Shown here: piece after piece, positions 7,808 to 15,297 of the stretch
How positions within the stretch are numbered: position 1 is the stretch's first letter
Layout of the letters: each line of letters opens with the position of its first letter
DNA from: Falsirhodobacter flavus
Lineage (GTDB): Bacteria > Pseudomonadota > Alphaproteobacteria > Rhodobacterales > Rhodobacteraceae
DNA length: 39,093 nucleotides
Assembly (NCBI GenBank): GCA_029846755.1
Contig: JARWBI010000018.1
Location: forward strand, 1 to 39,093
Direction of reading: 5' to 3'
Program-made: the position numbers and the translations under genes
Notes under the pieces: generated by a model
Seen by the model: the letters and a program-made list of their open reading frames with translations, nothing else
Database searches by the model: none
What the model was told of the DNA's origin: nothing

Positions 7808-8875
7808 ATGACAAACTCTTCGACTTTAGGGATGCAGCAAACTGCGCCCGCGGGTATCTGACGCATTTGCGCTTGGATCCTGGCAATAGGTCTCCTGGCT
7901 TTTGGCGCCGTCCTGTTTGCGAGGGGTATCTATCTAATCTCGCTCGGCGGTAGCTGGTATTGCGCCCTTGCGGGGGCAGGTCTGATTGCGACGGCCTATC
8001 TCCTGTTCCGCCAACGAAGCGAGGCCTTGCCTTTCTATCTTGGCGTTTGGGCGCTGACCGTGGTCTGGGCCTTCTTCTGGGAGGTCGGCTTCGACTGGTG
8101 GGATCAGGTTCCGCGGCTGGTCGCCCCGACCGTCGTGCTGGTGCTGATCCTGATCGTCAAGCCCGCCCTAAGCCGCAAAAAAGTCTGAGCACCGCTCCCA
8201 TGACCATCATGAAATATGGCACGCTTGCCTCTTTGCTTCTGACGGCGGCACCGCTTTTCGCGCAAGATGCGCCCGTCGCCGCCGTTCCTTCACCGACACC
8301 AGCGGCCGAAGCCGCACCGCAGGTTCGCCCTGCTGCGCCGCAACCGCAGGTCGGCGCCGACTGGCCGTTCTATGGCGGTGGCGAGAGCGCGCAGCGTTAT
8401 AGTCCGCTGTCGCAGATCACGCCGGACAACGTCGGCAAGCTGGAGCGCGCGTTCGTGTTCCACACCGGCGACCTGCCGTCCGAAAACGCCCACTATTCGC
8501 CGGAAGCGACGCCGCTGAAGGTTGGCCGCAGCCTCGTCATGTGCTCGGCCAAGAACATCCTGATCTCTGTCAACGCCGCCACCTATACCGAGCCGAGCCT
8601 GTCCCGAGGACGCGCAGTGCAAGACCCGCGTCATTGAAGGCACGCTGGACGCACGACTGATCGCGGTGGACCTGAAGACCGGCCAGCCTTGCGAGGATTT
8701 CGGCACGAACGGCGCCGTGGACCTGTGGGAAGACGTGCTGCCGAATGGCGGACAGGCCAACCCCATCAGCTATAAGGTTGATGGCGAGCAATACGTGTTG
8801 ATCGGCGCGTCGAGCCATGCCTTCATGGAAACAGGCTGCGGGGACGAGATCGTCGCCTACAGGCTGGCGAATTGA
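7808..8875 (+). pseudogene. gcd: membrane-bound PQQ-dependent glucose-type dehydrogenase remnant
   Basis: From the ATG at 7808 the frame stops at TGA 7859-7861, then continues as the membrane domain of quinoprotein glucose dehydrogenase (WILAIGLLAFGAVLFARGIY, FYLGVWALTVVWAFFWEVG). One extra A in the A6 run near 8177 would join this to the next piece, which carries the propeller start DWPFYGGGESAQRYSPLSQI and NVGKLERAFVFHTGDLP. After about 8590 the frame shifts and most of the propeller is missing. Only IIEGTL-like IEGTLDARLIAVDLKTGQPC and the C-terminal QYVLIGASSHAFMETGCGDE remain, separated by a large deletion. A normal protein is about 800 residues, so well over a kilobase is lost. The intact enzyme would oxidise sugars in the periplasm and pass electrons to ubiquinone. 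It lies just upstream of intact PQQ synthesis genes. Confidence 0.85.
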
Positions 8876-8883
8876 GAAGATGT

Positions 8884-8904
8884 GGGGCGGGCAGGGTCCG
8901 CCCC
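8884..8904 (+). other. hairpin after the dehydrogenase remnant
   Basis: GGGGCGG and CCGCCCC form a perfect 7-bp stem with a 7-base loop, just after the end of the dehydrogenase remnant and 26 bases before the yceI-like start. There is no T-tract, so it is at best a weak terminator. Confidence 0.35.
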
Positions 8905-8930
8905 ATGGACACTTCACAAGGACTATCTCC

Positions 8931-9524
8931 GTGATCAGGACTTTGGCGTGGACAGTCGCCGCTGCGATCGTCGGCGAACGTGCTTTTGCAGACCTACGAA
9001 ACTATGACATTGATACCGCGCATAGTCAGGTAGTGTTCTCCTTCGACCATCACGGTTTGTCTCCGGTCACGGGGATCATCACAGGTGTTGCAGGTAAGCT
9101 AAGCTTCGATCAGGAAGCTCCCGCGACGTCCTCGGTCGAGGCAAGCATTCCGTCAATGCAGCTGACGACTGGGCATGCTACGCAGGATTCCGACATCTTG
9201 TCGGCCGATTTCCTCGGGGCCGAGGCTGCACCTGAGGTGGCTTTTCGCTCTACGAAGATAGAGGTCACGGGGGCGGATACGGCGTTCATCGAGGGTGAAC
9301 TTACACTAAACGGGATCACGCGGTCTGTGGTTCTCGACGCGGTTCTGAATCATGCTACCTTGTCGACGAAGGGAGTCCCGGCACTGGGCCTTTCTGGGAC
9401 GACCACCCTTTTGCGCAGCGAATACGATGCAGGACGTAGTGCGCCGGCAAATTCCGACGTCGTTCGCGTGGCTCTTGCCATAGAGGCAACCGCCACGCCT
9501 GAACTGGACGGAACAGGAAACTGA
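8931..9524 (+). CDS. YceI-family periplasmic protein
   Basis: I start this 197-residue protein at the GTG at 8931, with AAGGA eight bases upstream. It has a signal peptide (IRTLAWTVAAAIVGERAFA) followed by the lipocalin-like YceI fold: YDIDTAHSQVVFSFDHHGLS, later FDQEAPATSSVEASIPSMQL, and the central FLGAEAAPEVAFRSTKIEV with ELTLNGITRSVVLD. YceI proteins bind isoprenoid or polyprenyl-like lipids in the periplasm, sometimes ubiquinone-related, but this one's ligand is unknown. It sits between a dead quinoprotein dehydrogenase and the pqq operon, so a past role in the quinone-linked periplasmic oxidation chain is possible. The early part of the canonical FxxxHxG motif is altered (FSFDHHGLS). 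Confidence 0.85.
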   Translation: MIRTLAWTVAAAIVGERAFADLRNYDIDTAHSQVVFSFDHHGLSPVTGIITGVAGKLSFDQEAPATSSVEASIPSMQLTTGHATQDSDILSADFLGAEAAPEVAFRSTKIEVTGADTAFIEGELTLNGITRSVVLDAVLNHATLSTKGVPALGLSGTTTLLRSEYDAGRSAPANSDVVRVALAIEATATPELDGTGN

Positions 9525-9588
9525 TCCCTGCCGTTCACCCATATCCGTGCCATTGGCCGGATGACCATCACCAGAAGGAGACATGACT

Positions 9589-9690
9589 ATGGCCTGGAAA
9601 AAACCGATCGCGACCGAAATCGCCTGCGGCATGGAAATCAACATGTACGGTCCGGCGGAAGACGACCGCAACGATCAAGACCTGTTCTGA
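9589..9690 (+). CDS. pqqA: PqqA, PQQ precursor peptide
   Basis: This 33-residue peptide begins MAWKKPIATEIACGMEINMY. The Glu16 and Tyr20 pair in MEINMY is the E-x3-Y unit that PqqE cross-links to build pyrroloquinoline quinone. The ATG at 9589 is chosen because GAAGGAG ends eight bases upstream; the in-frame ATG at 9583 is only two bases from it. The tail after the tyrosine (GPAEDDRNDQDLF) is acidic and longer than in the 23-24 residue enterobacterial peptides. pqqB follows after 11 bases. The peptide must be excised by a protease (PqqF/G-type) that is not encoded in this window. Confidence 0.93.
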   Translation: MAWKKPIATEIACGMEINMYGPAEDDRNDQDLF

Positions 9691-9701
9691 TAAGCAGATC
9701 G

Positions 9702-10583
9702 GTGAAGATCCTCATACTCGGCGCTGCGGCGGGCGGTGGCCTGCCGCAGTGGAACTGCGGATGCGGGAACTGCGTCGCCGCCCGTGCAGGGCGGATCGCG
9801 GCGATGACGCAATCCTCGCTGGCGGTCGCGGTCGGGGGTGACTGGACCCTTCTGAACGCGTCCCCCGACATTCGTGCGCAGCTTGCGCACACACCCGCTC
9901 TGCGCCCACCTACGCGCCGGGGCAGCCCGATCCGTGCCGTGGTAGTGACCAATGGCGACGTCGATCACATTGCGGGCCTTTTGACGCTGCGCGAAAGCAC
10001 GCCTTTTACGCTTCACGCCACCGCGGCCACCCATACGACTTTGCAGGCGAACCCGATCTTCGGCGTGCTGAACCCCGCCTTCGTGACCCGTGCGGTCCAG
10101 CGGCTGGACCAGCCATTCGCCCCGGTGGAGGGGTTGGAGGTGACGGCCTTCGCCGTTCCCGGCAAGGTGCCGCTGTATCAGGAGGGGGCCGAGGTCGAAA
10201 CCCGTCTTCTGGGGGAACAGACGATCGGCCTGCGTCTCTCCGCCAATGGCCGCGTCGCCTATTACATCCCCGGATGCGCCGAGGTGCCAGCCGATCTGCT
10301 GGCCCGTCTGGGGGACGCGGACGTTCTGTTCTTCGACGGCACCGTATGGGACGATGACGAGATGCGTCGCACCGGCACCGGCCAGAAAAGCGGCGCCCGC
10401 ATGGGGCACATGGCGATGAACGGCTCCGAGGGCAGCATCGCGGCGCTGGCATCCCTGACCTGCCGCAAAATCTTTGTGCATATCAACAACACCAACCCGG
10501 TCCTGCAACCCGGTGCCGAGCGTGACGCGCTGCTGGCCGCTGGGTGGGAACTGGGATTCGACGGAATGGAGCTGATCCCATGA
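9702..10583 (+). CDS. pqqB: PqqB, PQQ biosynthesis hydroxylase (metallo-beta-lactamase fold)
   Basis: The 293-residue protein starts at a GTG (9702) giving KILILGAAAGGGLPQWNCGC, the conserved PqqB opening. The second conserved block is VVVTNGDVDHIAGLLTLRE, which contains the DH-xx-G metal site typical of PqqB. Other family features are YYIPGCAEVPADLL, DVLFFDGTVWDDDEM and the C-terminal FVHINNTNPVL. It is an iron-dependent oxygenase that hydroxylates the cross-linked tyrosine during PQQ assembly. No strong ribosome site precedes it, so translation probably depends on pqqA. Its stop overlaps the pqqC start as ATGA. Confidence 0.95.
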   Translation: MKILILGAAAGGGLPQWNCGCGNCVAARAGRIAAMTQSSLAVAVGGDWTLLNASPDIRAQLAHTPALRPPTRRGSPIRAVVVTNGDVDHIAGLLTLRESTPFTLHATAATHTTLQANPIFGVLNPAFVTRAVQRLDQPFAPVEGLEVTAFAVPGKVPLYQEGAEVETRLLGEQTIGLRLSANGRVAYYIPGCAEVPADLLARLGDADVLFFDGTVWDDDEMRRTGTGQKSGARMGHMAMNGSEGSIAALASLTCRKIFVHINNTNPVLQPGAERDALLAAGWELGFDGMELIP

Positions 10584-11323
10584 CATATCAAGCCGGCACC
10601 CGCGATGAGTTTGAGGCTCGCCTGCGCCAGATCGGGGCAGAGAGGTATCACGATAAGCATCCCTTCCATCACCGACTGCATTCCGGCGGCTGCACGATGG
10701 ATCAGGTGCGGGCTTGGGTCATCAACCGCTTCTATTACCAAAGCCGCATTCCGATGAAGGACGCGGCATTTCTGTCGCGCGTGGACGATCCGGATCTGCG
10801 CCGCATCTGGCGCTCGCGGATCGAGGATCACGACGGCAGCGTGGATAACGGCGGCGGCATCCGGCGCTGGCTGAAGCTGGCCGAGGGCGTAGGGCTGGAC
10901 CCGGACTATGTCGCCTCGACCCGCGGAGTGCTTCCAGCGACGCGTTTTGCGGTGGACGCTTACGTGCGTTTCGTGCGCGATCAGCCGTTGCTTCCGGCGA
11001 TTGCATCCTCGCTGACGGAACTGTTCGCGCCCGCGATCCACCAGAACCGCATCGCGGGCCTGCTGGAACACTACGACTTCGCCAATGACGAGACGATCGC
11101 CTATTTCCGGCATCGGCTGACCGAGGCGCCGAAGGATGTTGATTTCGGCCTGAACTGGGTGCTGGACCATGCCGTGACCGCCGCCGATCAGGACGCCGCC
11201 GCTGCCGCGCTGACCTTCAAGACCGAGGTTCTTTGGGCGCAGCTCGATGCGCTCGACAGTGCCTATGTTTCACCGGGGCGCATCCCCCCGGGTGGCTGGA
11301 CGGGAACCGAGGGGCTGCTTTGA
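10580..11323 (+). CDS. pqqC: PqqC, pyrroloquinoline-quinone synthase
   Basis: The 247-residue heme-oxygenase-fold protein has the usual PqqC length and motifs: RYHDKHPFHHRLHSGGC near residue 20, WVINRFYYQSRIPMKDAAF and SRIEDHDGS in the first half, then SLTELFAPAIHQNRIAGLLE and VDFGLNWVLDHAVT. It catalyses the last step of PQQ formation, a cofactorless eight-electron oxidation and ring closure of AHQQ. The ATG at 10580 overlaps the pqqB stop (ATGA). The gene lies in the conserved pqqABCDE order and shows no defect. Confidence 0.96.
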   Translation: MTYQAGTRDEFEARLRQIGAERYHDKHPFHHRLHSGGCTMDQVRAWVINRFYYQSRIPMKDAAFLSRVDDPDLRRIWRSRIEDHDGSVDNGGGIRRWLKLAEGVGLDPDYVASTRGVLPATRFAVDAYVRFVRDQPLLPAIASSLTELFAPAIHQNRIAGLLEHYDFANDETIAYFRHRLTEAPKDVDFGLNWVLDHAVTAADQDAAAAALTFKTEVLWAQLDALDSAYVSPGRIPPGGWTGTEGLL

Positions 11324-11595
11324 CCGATGATCGCGTCTTCTTCCTGCCGCGTGGCATCCGGATGCGGTGGGACAGTGTGCGCCAGACGCAGGTCCTGCTG
11401 GGACCTGAACGCGCGCTGATGCTGGACGAGATCGGCCATGCCGTGATGGCGGAAGTGGACGGCGCAGCTTCGGTCGCCGTCATCGCAAGCCGTCTGGCGA
11501 AGAAATTTGAAGCGCCAGCTGAGGTGATCCTGCCCGATGTGGCCGAGTTTCTGGACGGGCTTTTGGCCAAACGATTACTGGAGGTTCGCTCATGA
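11320..11595 (+). CDS. pqqD: PqqD, PqqA peptide chaperone
   Basis: I start this 91-residue protein at the TTG at 11320, which overlaps the pqqC stop (TTGA) and has GAGGGG six bases upstream; no ATG lies at a suitable position. The protein reads TDDRVFFLPRGIRMRWDSVR, then LLGPERALMLDEIGHAVM and VIASRLAKKFEAPAEVILPD, matching the winged-helix PqqD fold. PqqD binds the PqqA peptide and presents it to the radical SAM enzyme PqqE, encoded immediately downstream with an ATGA overlap. The length is normal for the family. Confidence 0.93.
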   Translation: MTDDRVFFLPRGIRMRWDSVRQTQVLLGPERALMLDEIGHAVMAEVDGAASVAVIASRLAKKFEAPAEVILPDVAEFLDGLLAKRLLEVRS

Positions 11596-12677
11596 CCATT
11601 CCTCCGCCGATTGCCATGCTTGCCGAACTGACGCATCGCTGTCCCCTGGCCTGCGCTTATTGCTCCAACCCACTAGAGCTTCTGGTCGCGAAGACCGAAC
11701 TGGGCACCGATATATGGACGCGTGTGTTTCGCGAGGCAGCGGCACTCGGCATCCTGCAGGTCCATCTGTCAGGTGGCGAGCCCGCATCCCGCCGCGATCT
11801 TGAACAGTTGACGGCAGCGGCGTCCGAGGCGGGGCTCTACACCAATCTCATCACCTCGGGGATCGGGCTGACGCGCGCGCGGCTGGAGGCGCTGATGGCG
11901 GCGGGGCTTGACCATGTCCAACTGTCATTGCAGGGCACGACGGCCAAAGTCGCCGATTTCATCGGCGGCTACAAAGGCGGGTTCGACCGGAAGATGGCGG
12001 TGGCGGCGGACATCGACGCCCTTGGCATCCCATTGACGTTGAATGCGGTGATGCACCGGACCAATATCGCCGACCTGCCCGCGACCTTCGACATGGCGCT
12101 GACACTGAATGCCCGCCGGATCGAGGTCGCCTGCGTGCAGTTCCAGGGCTGGGCGCTGAAGAACCGCAGCGCGCTTCAGCCCACGCGCGACCAGGTGGAG
12201 ACCGCCAAACGGGTCGTGGCCGAGGCGACGGAGCGGCTTCGCGGGCGGCTGGTGATCGACTTCGTGCCGCCGGATTATTATGCCGACTACCCCAAGGCCT
12301 GCATGGGGGGCTGGGGCAGCACCGGACTGAACGTTGCGCCGGACGGGCGCGTTCTGCCCTGTCACGCTGCCGAGACCATCCCGCACCTGACATTTCCGAA
12401 CGTTCTGGACACCGGGCTGGCCGAGATATGGAACGACAGCCAAGCCTTCAATGCATTTCGCGGCACGGCTTGGTTGCCGGACGCCTGCCGCAGCTGCTCG
12501 CGCGTGACCCGCGATTTCGGCGGGTGCCGCTGTCAGGCGATGGCGCTTGCGGGTGATCCGTTTGCGATGGATCCGGTGTGCAAACACTCGCCCCACCGCG
12601 CCAAGGTCGATGCGCTATTGGCCGAGGATGCGCCGGACGGCTGGACCTATCGCCGGATGGCAGCGGCACGCCCCTGA
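11592..12677 (+). CDS. pqqE: PqqE, radical SAM enzyme cross-linking PqqA
   Basis: The 361-residue protein carries the radical SAM cluster motif C17-x3-C21-x2-C24 in ELTHRCPLACAYCSNPLEL, followed by VHLSGGEPASRRDL, a SAM-binding block. The C-terminal SPASM part shows GWGSTGLNVAPDGRVLPCHA and CRSCSRVTRDFGGCRCQAMA, whose cysteines hold the auxiliary iron-sulfur clusters. PqqE uses SAM radicals to form the carbon-carbon bond between Glu and Tyr of PqqA, with PqqD as partner. It is the last pqq gene here, and no peptidase gene follows. Length and motifs are complete, so PQQ synthesis appears functional even though the adjacent glucose-type dehydrogenase is dead. Confidence 0.96.
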   Translation: MTIPPPIAMLAELTHRCPLACAYCSNPLELLVAKTELGTDIWTRVFREAAALGILQVHLSGGEPASRRDLEQLTAAASEAGLYTNLITSGIGLTRARLEALMAAGLDHVQLSLQGTTAKVADFIGGYKGGFDRKMAVAADIDALGIPLTLNAVMHRTNIADLPATFDMALTLNARRIEVACVQFQGWALKNRSALQPTRDQVETAKRVVAEATERLRGRLVIDFVPPDYYADYPKACMGGWGSTGLNVAPDGRVLPCHAAETIPHLTFPNVLDTGLAEIWNDSQAFNAFRGTAWLPDACRSCSRVTRDFGGCRCQAMALAGDPFAMDPVCKHSPHRAKVDALLAEDAPDGWTYRRMAAARP

Positions 12678-12689
12678 ACGGGTGCACCG

Positions 12690-12962
12690 ATGCAGGGCCC
12701 AGGGTCTTCGGGGCTGCGGCTGGGATGATGTCGTCCGATACGTTCGCGCCGATATTCTGAAGGTCCTTACGGATCGAGTGACGGGCCATCATCTCTCGCC
12801 CGCAGGCCACGTCGGCCTCAGCAGCCACGGGGCCGTGGCATATCGCGGCTACGAATTTTCCCAGGATCTGGACTATCTTGGGGTCGGTGCGAAAGATGTC
12901 AGACATTTTTTCTACTCGGCAGGATCAGCACATCGAAATCGATGACGGCTGTGGTGACCGCT
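12690..12962 (-). pseudogene. DJ-1/PfpI-family protein remnant
   Basis: On the minus strand a frame running down from 12906 reads IFRTDPKIVQILGKF, then VAAICHGPVAAEAD, HSIRKDLQNIGANVSDDII. This matches the cysteine-nucleophile region (AICHGP) and following helix of DJ-1/PfpI-type proteins. Another frame just upstream reads VIDFDVLILPS, like the strand before the usual LPGG loop, so at least one frameshift separates them. The N-terminal third is not recognisable, and the C-terminus runs into unrelated sequence after about 12700. This is a decayed fragment, not a gene. Confidence 0.6.
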
Positions 12963-13452
12963 TGCCTCAATCAGGCCCCGTTCGTCGGTCTCCCACGAGC
13001 GGATGTCGCAGCGTTCAAGCAAGGTGGCTTAAGCTGTTCGTCCGCTGCCACTGGTCACGCGGGACGTTCAGCTTAGTCCGCGCGAACCTGGATGCGTGTC
13101 GTCTTTCCGATTGGCATGTTTGGTCTTTCCGGTAAGGAAAGATCAGTCTCCCGCCGCGCGTACGGGGAACGGATGTTGCCAGCCATTTCCACGGTCCCGA
13201 ATGTGGGGCCTTGAGGCCAGAACTTGCCTACTCGCCCACTCACGTCGGGCTTCAAGCGCCGCGTCGCGCATGAGACGATCACCAGAAGAACGACGGTGGT
13301 GGAGGGGATCAAGCTGCCGAGAAGACGGCGGCGTGAAAGAAAATGCTTCCCATGTGATCTTTGCATACTAATATTTCAGATGATGATCGTGCGATTCGAG
13401 GTGGCAGAGGGGGCCGCTTCATCAGCGATGACCCAAGAGGAGGGGTCTGCCC
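12963..13452. other. gene-poor stretch between the pqq operon and the ABC transporter
   Basis: No convincing intact gene is visible here. A minus-strand open frame at 13366-13073 has a basic start with a hydrophobic stretch (LIPSTTVVLLVIVSCA), but I recognise no family and no good ribosome site. It could be further debris like the neighbouring DJ-1/PfpI remnant. The right end holds the putative promoter of the downstream transporter operon. Codon texture is looser and less GC-biased than in the flanking genes, consistent with decaying sequence. Confidence 0.4.
13361..13389 (+). promoter_or_regulatory. putative promoter/operator of the Dpp-type transporter operon
   Basis: TTGCAT (13361-13366) and TGATCG (13384-13389) are 17 bases apart. 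The AT-rich motif ACTAATATTTCA (13367-13378) fills the spacer and matches ACTAATATATCA upstream of the IlvD-type gene at 11 of 12 positions. This suggests a shared operator, probably for the GntR regulator encoded between the two operons. The -10 match is weak. Confidence 0.35.
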
Positions 13453-14367
13453 ATGAAGCAATTCATAGGAAAGCGAGCTATTGCGAGCGCCGTTTCGCTC
13501 GTAGGGCTCGTGATTCTGGTGTTCTTTCTGTCGCGCCTTACAGGCGATCCGACGGATCTTTATCTGCCAATCGATGCCAGCCAGGAGATGCGGGACCAGT
13601 TCCGCGAGCTAAACGGTTTCAACGATCCGCTGATCGTCCAGTTCGGACGTTATGTGGCGGATCTGGCGCGGCTCGATTTCGGCCAATCCATCCGCGAAGC
13701 GCGGCCCGCCATCGACGTGGTGCTGCAAGGGTTTTCCTGGACGCTTAGCCTCGCGGCCATCACGATGACGCTGGTGACCATCGCCGCGATCGTGATCGGC
13801 TCGCTGGCGGCGTTCAACGTGGGTGGGGTGTTCGACCGGATCACCACATTCTTTTCGCTCATCGGGGCGTCGGCGCCGGATTTCTGGATCGCCATCGTTG
13901 CCATCGTCATCTTTGCGGTGAACCTGCACTGGCTGCCAACCTCGGGGACAGGCACGCCGTGGCACTGGGTCCTGCCGGTTGCGGTGCTGTTCATCCGGCC
14001 GTTCGGCCTGATCCTTCAGGTCGTGCGCGGCTCGATGATCACGGCGCTGTCCTCAGCCTATGTAAAGACGGCCAAGGCAAAGGGCGTCCGCTCGCGTCCG
14101 ATCATCTTCGTCCATGGGCTGCGCAACGGCATGCTGCCGGTCATCACCGTGATCGGCGATCAGGCTGCGGGCATCCTGAACGGCGCCGTGGTGGTCGAGA
14201 CGATCTTCGGCTTTCCAGGCATCGGCAAGCTGATGATCGACAGCATTCTGCAGCGCGATTTCGCGGTGGTGCTGGCGGCGATCATGGTTTCGGCGCTTGC
14301 GATCTTCATCATGAACCTGCTGATCGACCTGGCCTATGCGCTGCTCGATCCGCGCATCCGGTATTGA
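13453..14367 (+). CDS. Opp/Dpp-type ABC transporter permease (DppB-like)
   Basis: The 304-residue inner-membrane permease starts at an ATG with GAGGAGGGG upstream. It begins with a cytoplasmic MKQFIGKR and a first helix, followed by the DppB-type external stretch LTGDPTDLYLPIDAS. The EAA-like loop for ATPase docking reads SSAYVKTAKAKGVRSRPIIF, and the C-terminus VVVETIFGFPGIGKLMIDSI is diagnostic for DppB/OppB proteins. It pairs with the next gene (DppC-like) and a fused double ATPase. In spite of the family name, many such systems in alphaproteobacteria carry sugars or sugar acids, which fits the dehydratase and dehydrogenases around it. Confidence 0.93.
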   Translation: MKQFIGKRAIASAVSLVGLVILVFFLSRLTGDPTDLYLPIDASQEMRDQFRELNGFNDPLIVQFGRYVADLARLDFGQSIREARPAIDVVLQGFSWTLSLAAITMTLVTIAAIVIGSLAAFNVGGVFDRITTFFSLIGASAPDFWIAIVAIVIFAVNLHWLPTSGTGTPWHWVLPVAVLFIRPFGLILQVVRGSMITALSSAYVKTAKAKGVRSRPIIFVHGLRNGMLPVITVIGDQAAGILNGAVVVETIFGFPGIGKLMIDSILQRDFAVVLAAIMVSALAIFIMNLLIDLAYALLDPRIRY

Positions 14368-14370
14368 GCG

Positions 14371-15297
14371 ATGAGCATGACGGAAACACTCAAATCCGCC
14401 GGCGAGCCGCCGAAGGGCCGCCTGACGACATTCCTGAAACTGCTCTGGGCCGACAAGTTCGCCTTGTTTGCGGCGGTCTTTCTGCTGGTGGTCGTGCTGT
14501 GCGCGATCTTCGGCCCGCTGCTGCTGGAAACGCTTGCGACGAAGCAGAACCTGCGCGGGCGCAACGCGGCGCCATTCGATCTGGAGGCTGGCTGGGCGAT
14601 GATCCTCGGCGCCGACGCGCTGGGCCGTCCGCTTCTGCCGCGCATCGTGGTCGCGGCGCAGAACACGATCTTTGTGGCAGCGGGCGCGGTGTTCTTCTCG
14701 ATGCTGATCGGCACCGCGCTGGGCCTGATCGCGGGATATTCGCGCGGCCGTGCGGCGCAGATGATCCCGCGTCTGGGCGATGTCATCATGTCCTTCCCGT
14801 CGCTGCTGCTGGCGGTCATCGTGCTCTATATCCTCGAGCCGTCGGTGGGGAACATCATCATCGTGCTGGCGATCACGCGCATCCCGATCTATCTGCGGAC
14901 CGCGCGGGCCGAGGTGCTGGAGGTGCGCGAGCGGATGTTCGTGCAAGCGGCAAAGGTCATGGGCGCGTCCGATCGGCGCATCGTGTTCCGCCACATCCTG
15001 CCCGTGGTGCTGCCGACGCTGCTGACCATCGCGACGCTGGATTTCGCCTTCGTGATGCTGGCCGAAAGCTCGCTGTCCTTCCTTGGGATCGGCATTCAGG
15101 CACCTGACATTACCTGGGGTCTGATGGTGTCGCAGGGGCGTCCCTATCTGACGAATGCGTGGTGGCTGTCCTTCTGGCCGGGTCTGGCGATCATCCTGAC
15201 GACGCTGTCGCTGAACCTGCTGTCGAACTGGATGCGGATCGCGCTGGACCCGACGCAACGCTGGCGCCTTGAAATGGGAGGTCGCAAGAATGGCTGA
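14371..15297 (+). CDS. Opp/Dpp-type ABC transporter permease (DppC-like)
   Basis: The 308-residue second permease has the DppC N-terminal helix (ADKFALFAAVFLLVVVLCAI) and the periplasmic ILGADALGRPLLPRIVV, a variant of the LGTDxLGRD motif. Its docking loop contains ERMFVQAAKVMGASDRRIVF, and it closes with SSLSFLGIGIQAPDITWGLM, a DppC hallmark. It starts three bases after the dppB-like stop and overlaps the downstream ATPase by eight bases, so all are co-translated. With its partner it forms the transmembrane channel of the importer. Confidence 0.93.
   Translation: MSMTETLKSAGEPPKGRLTTFLKLLWADKFALFAAVFLLVVVLCAIFGPLLLETLATKQNLRGRNAAPFDLEAGWAMILGADALGRPLLPRIVVAAQNTIFVAAGAVFFSMLIGTALGLIAGYSRGRAAQMIPRLGDVIMSFPSLLLAVIVLYILEPSVGNIIIVLAITRIPIYLRTARAEVLEVRERMFVQAAKVMGASDRRIVFRHILPVVLPTLLTIATLDFAFVMLAESSLSFLGIGIQAPDITWGLMVSQGRPYLTNAWWLSFWPGLAIILTTLSLNLLSNWMRIALDPTQRWRLEMGGRKNG

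Noticed and set aside
7859-7861. In-frame TGA in the quinoprotein gene as a possible selenocysteine or read-through codon
   Set aside because: The gene also carries a frameshift and a large deletion, and no selenocysteine element was seen; simple decay explains it.
13073-13366. Minus-strand frame with a basic, hydrophobic N-terminus as a possible lipoprotein or oxidase-subunit gene
   Set aside because: No family could be recognised, no ribosome site was seen, and the surrounding DNA is debris; listed only as part of the gene-poor stretch.
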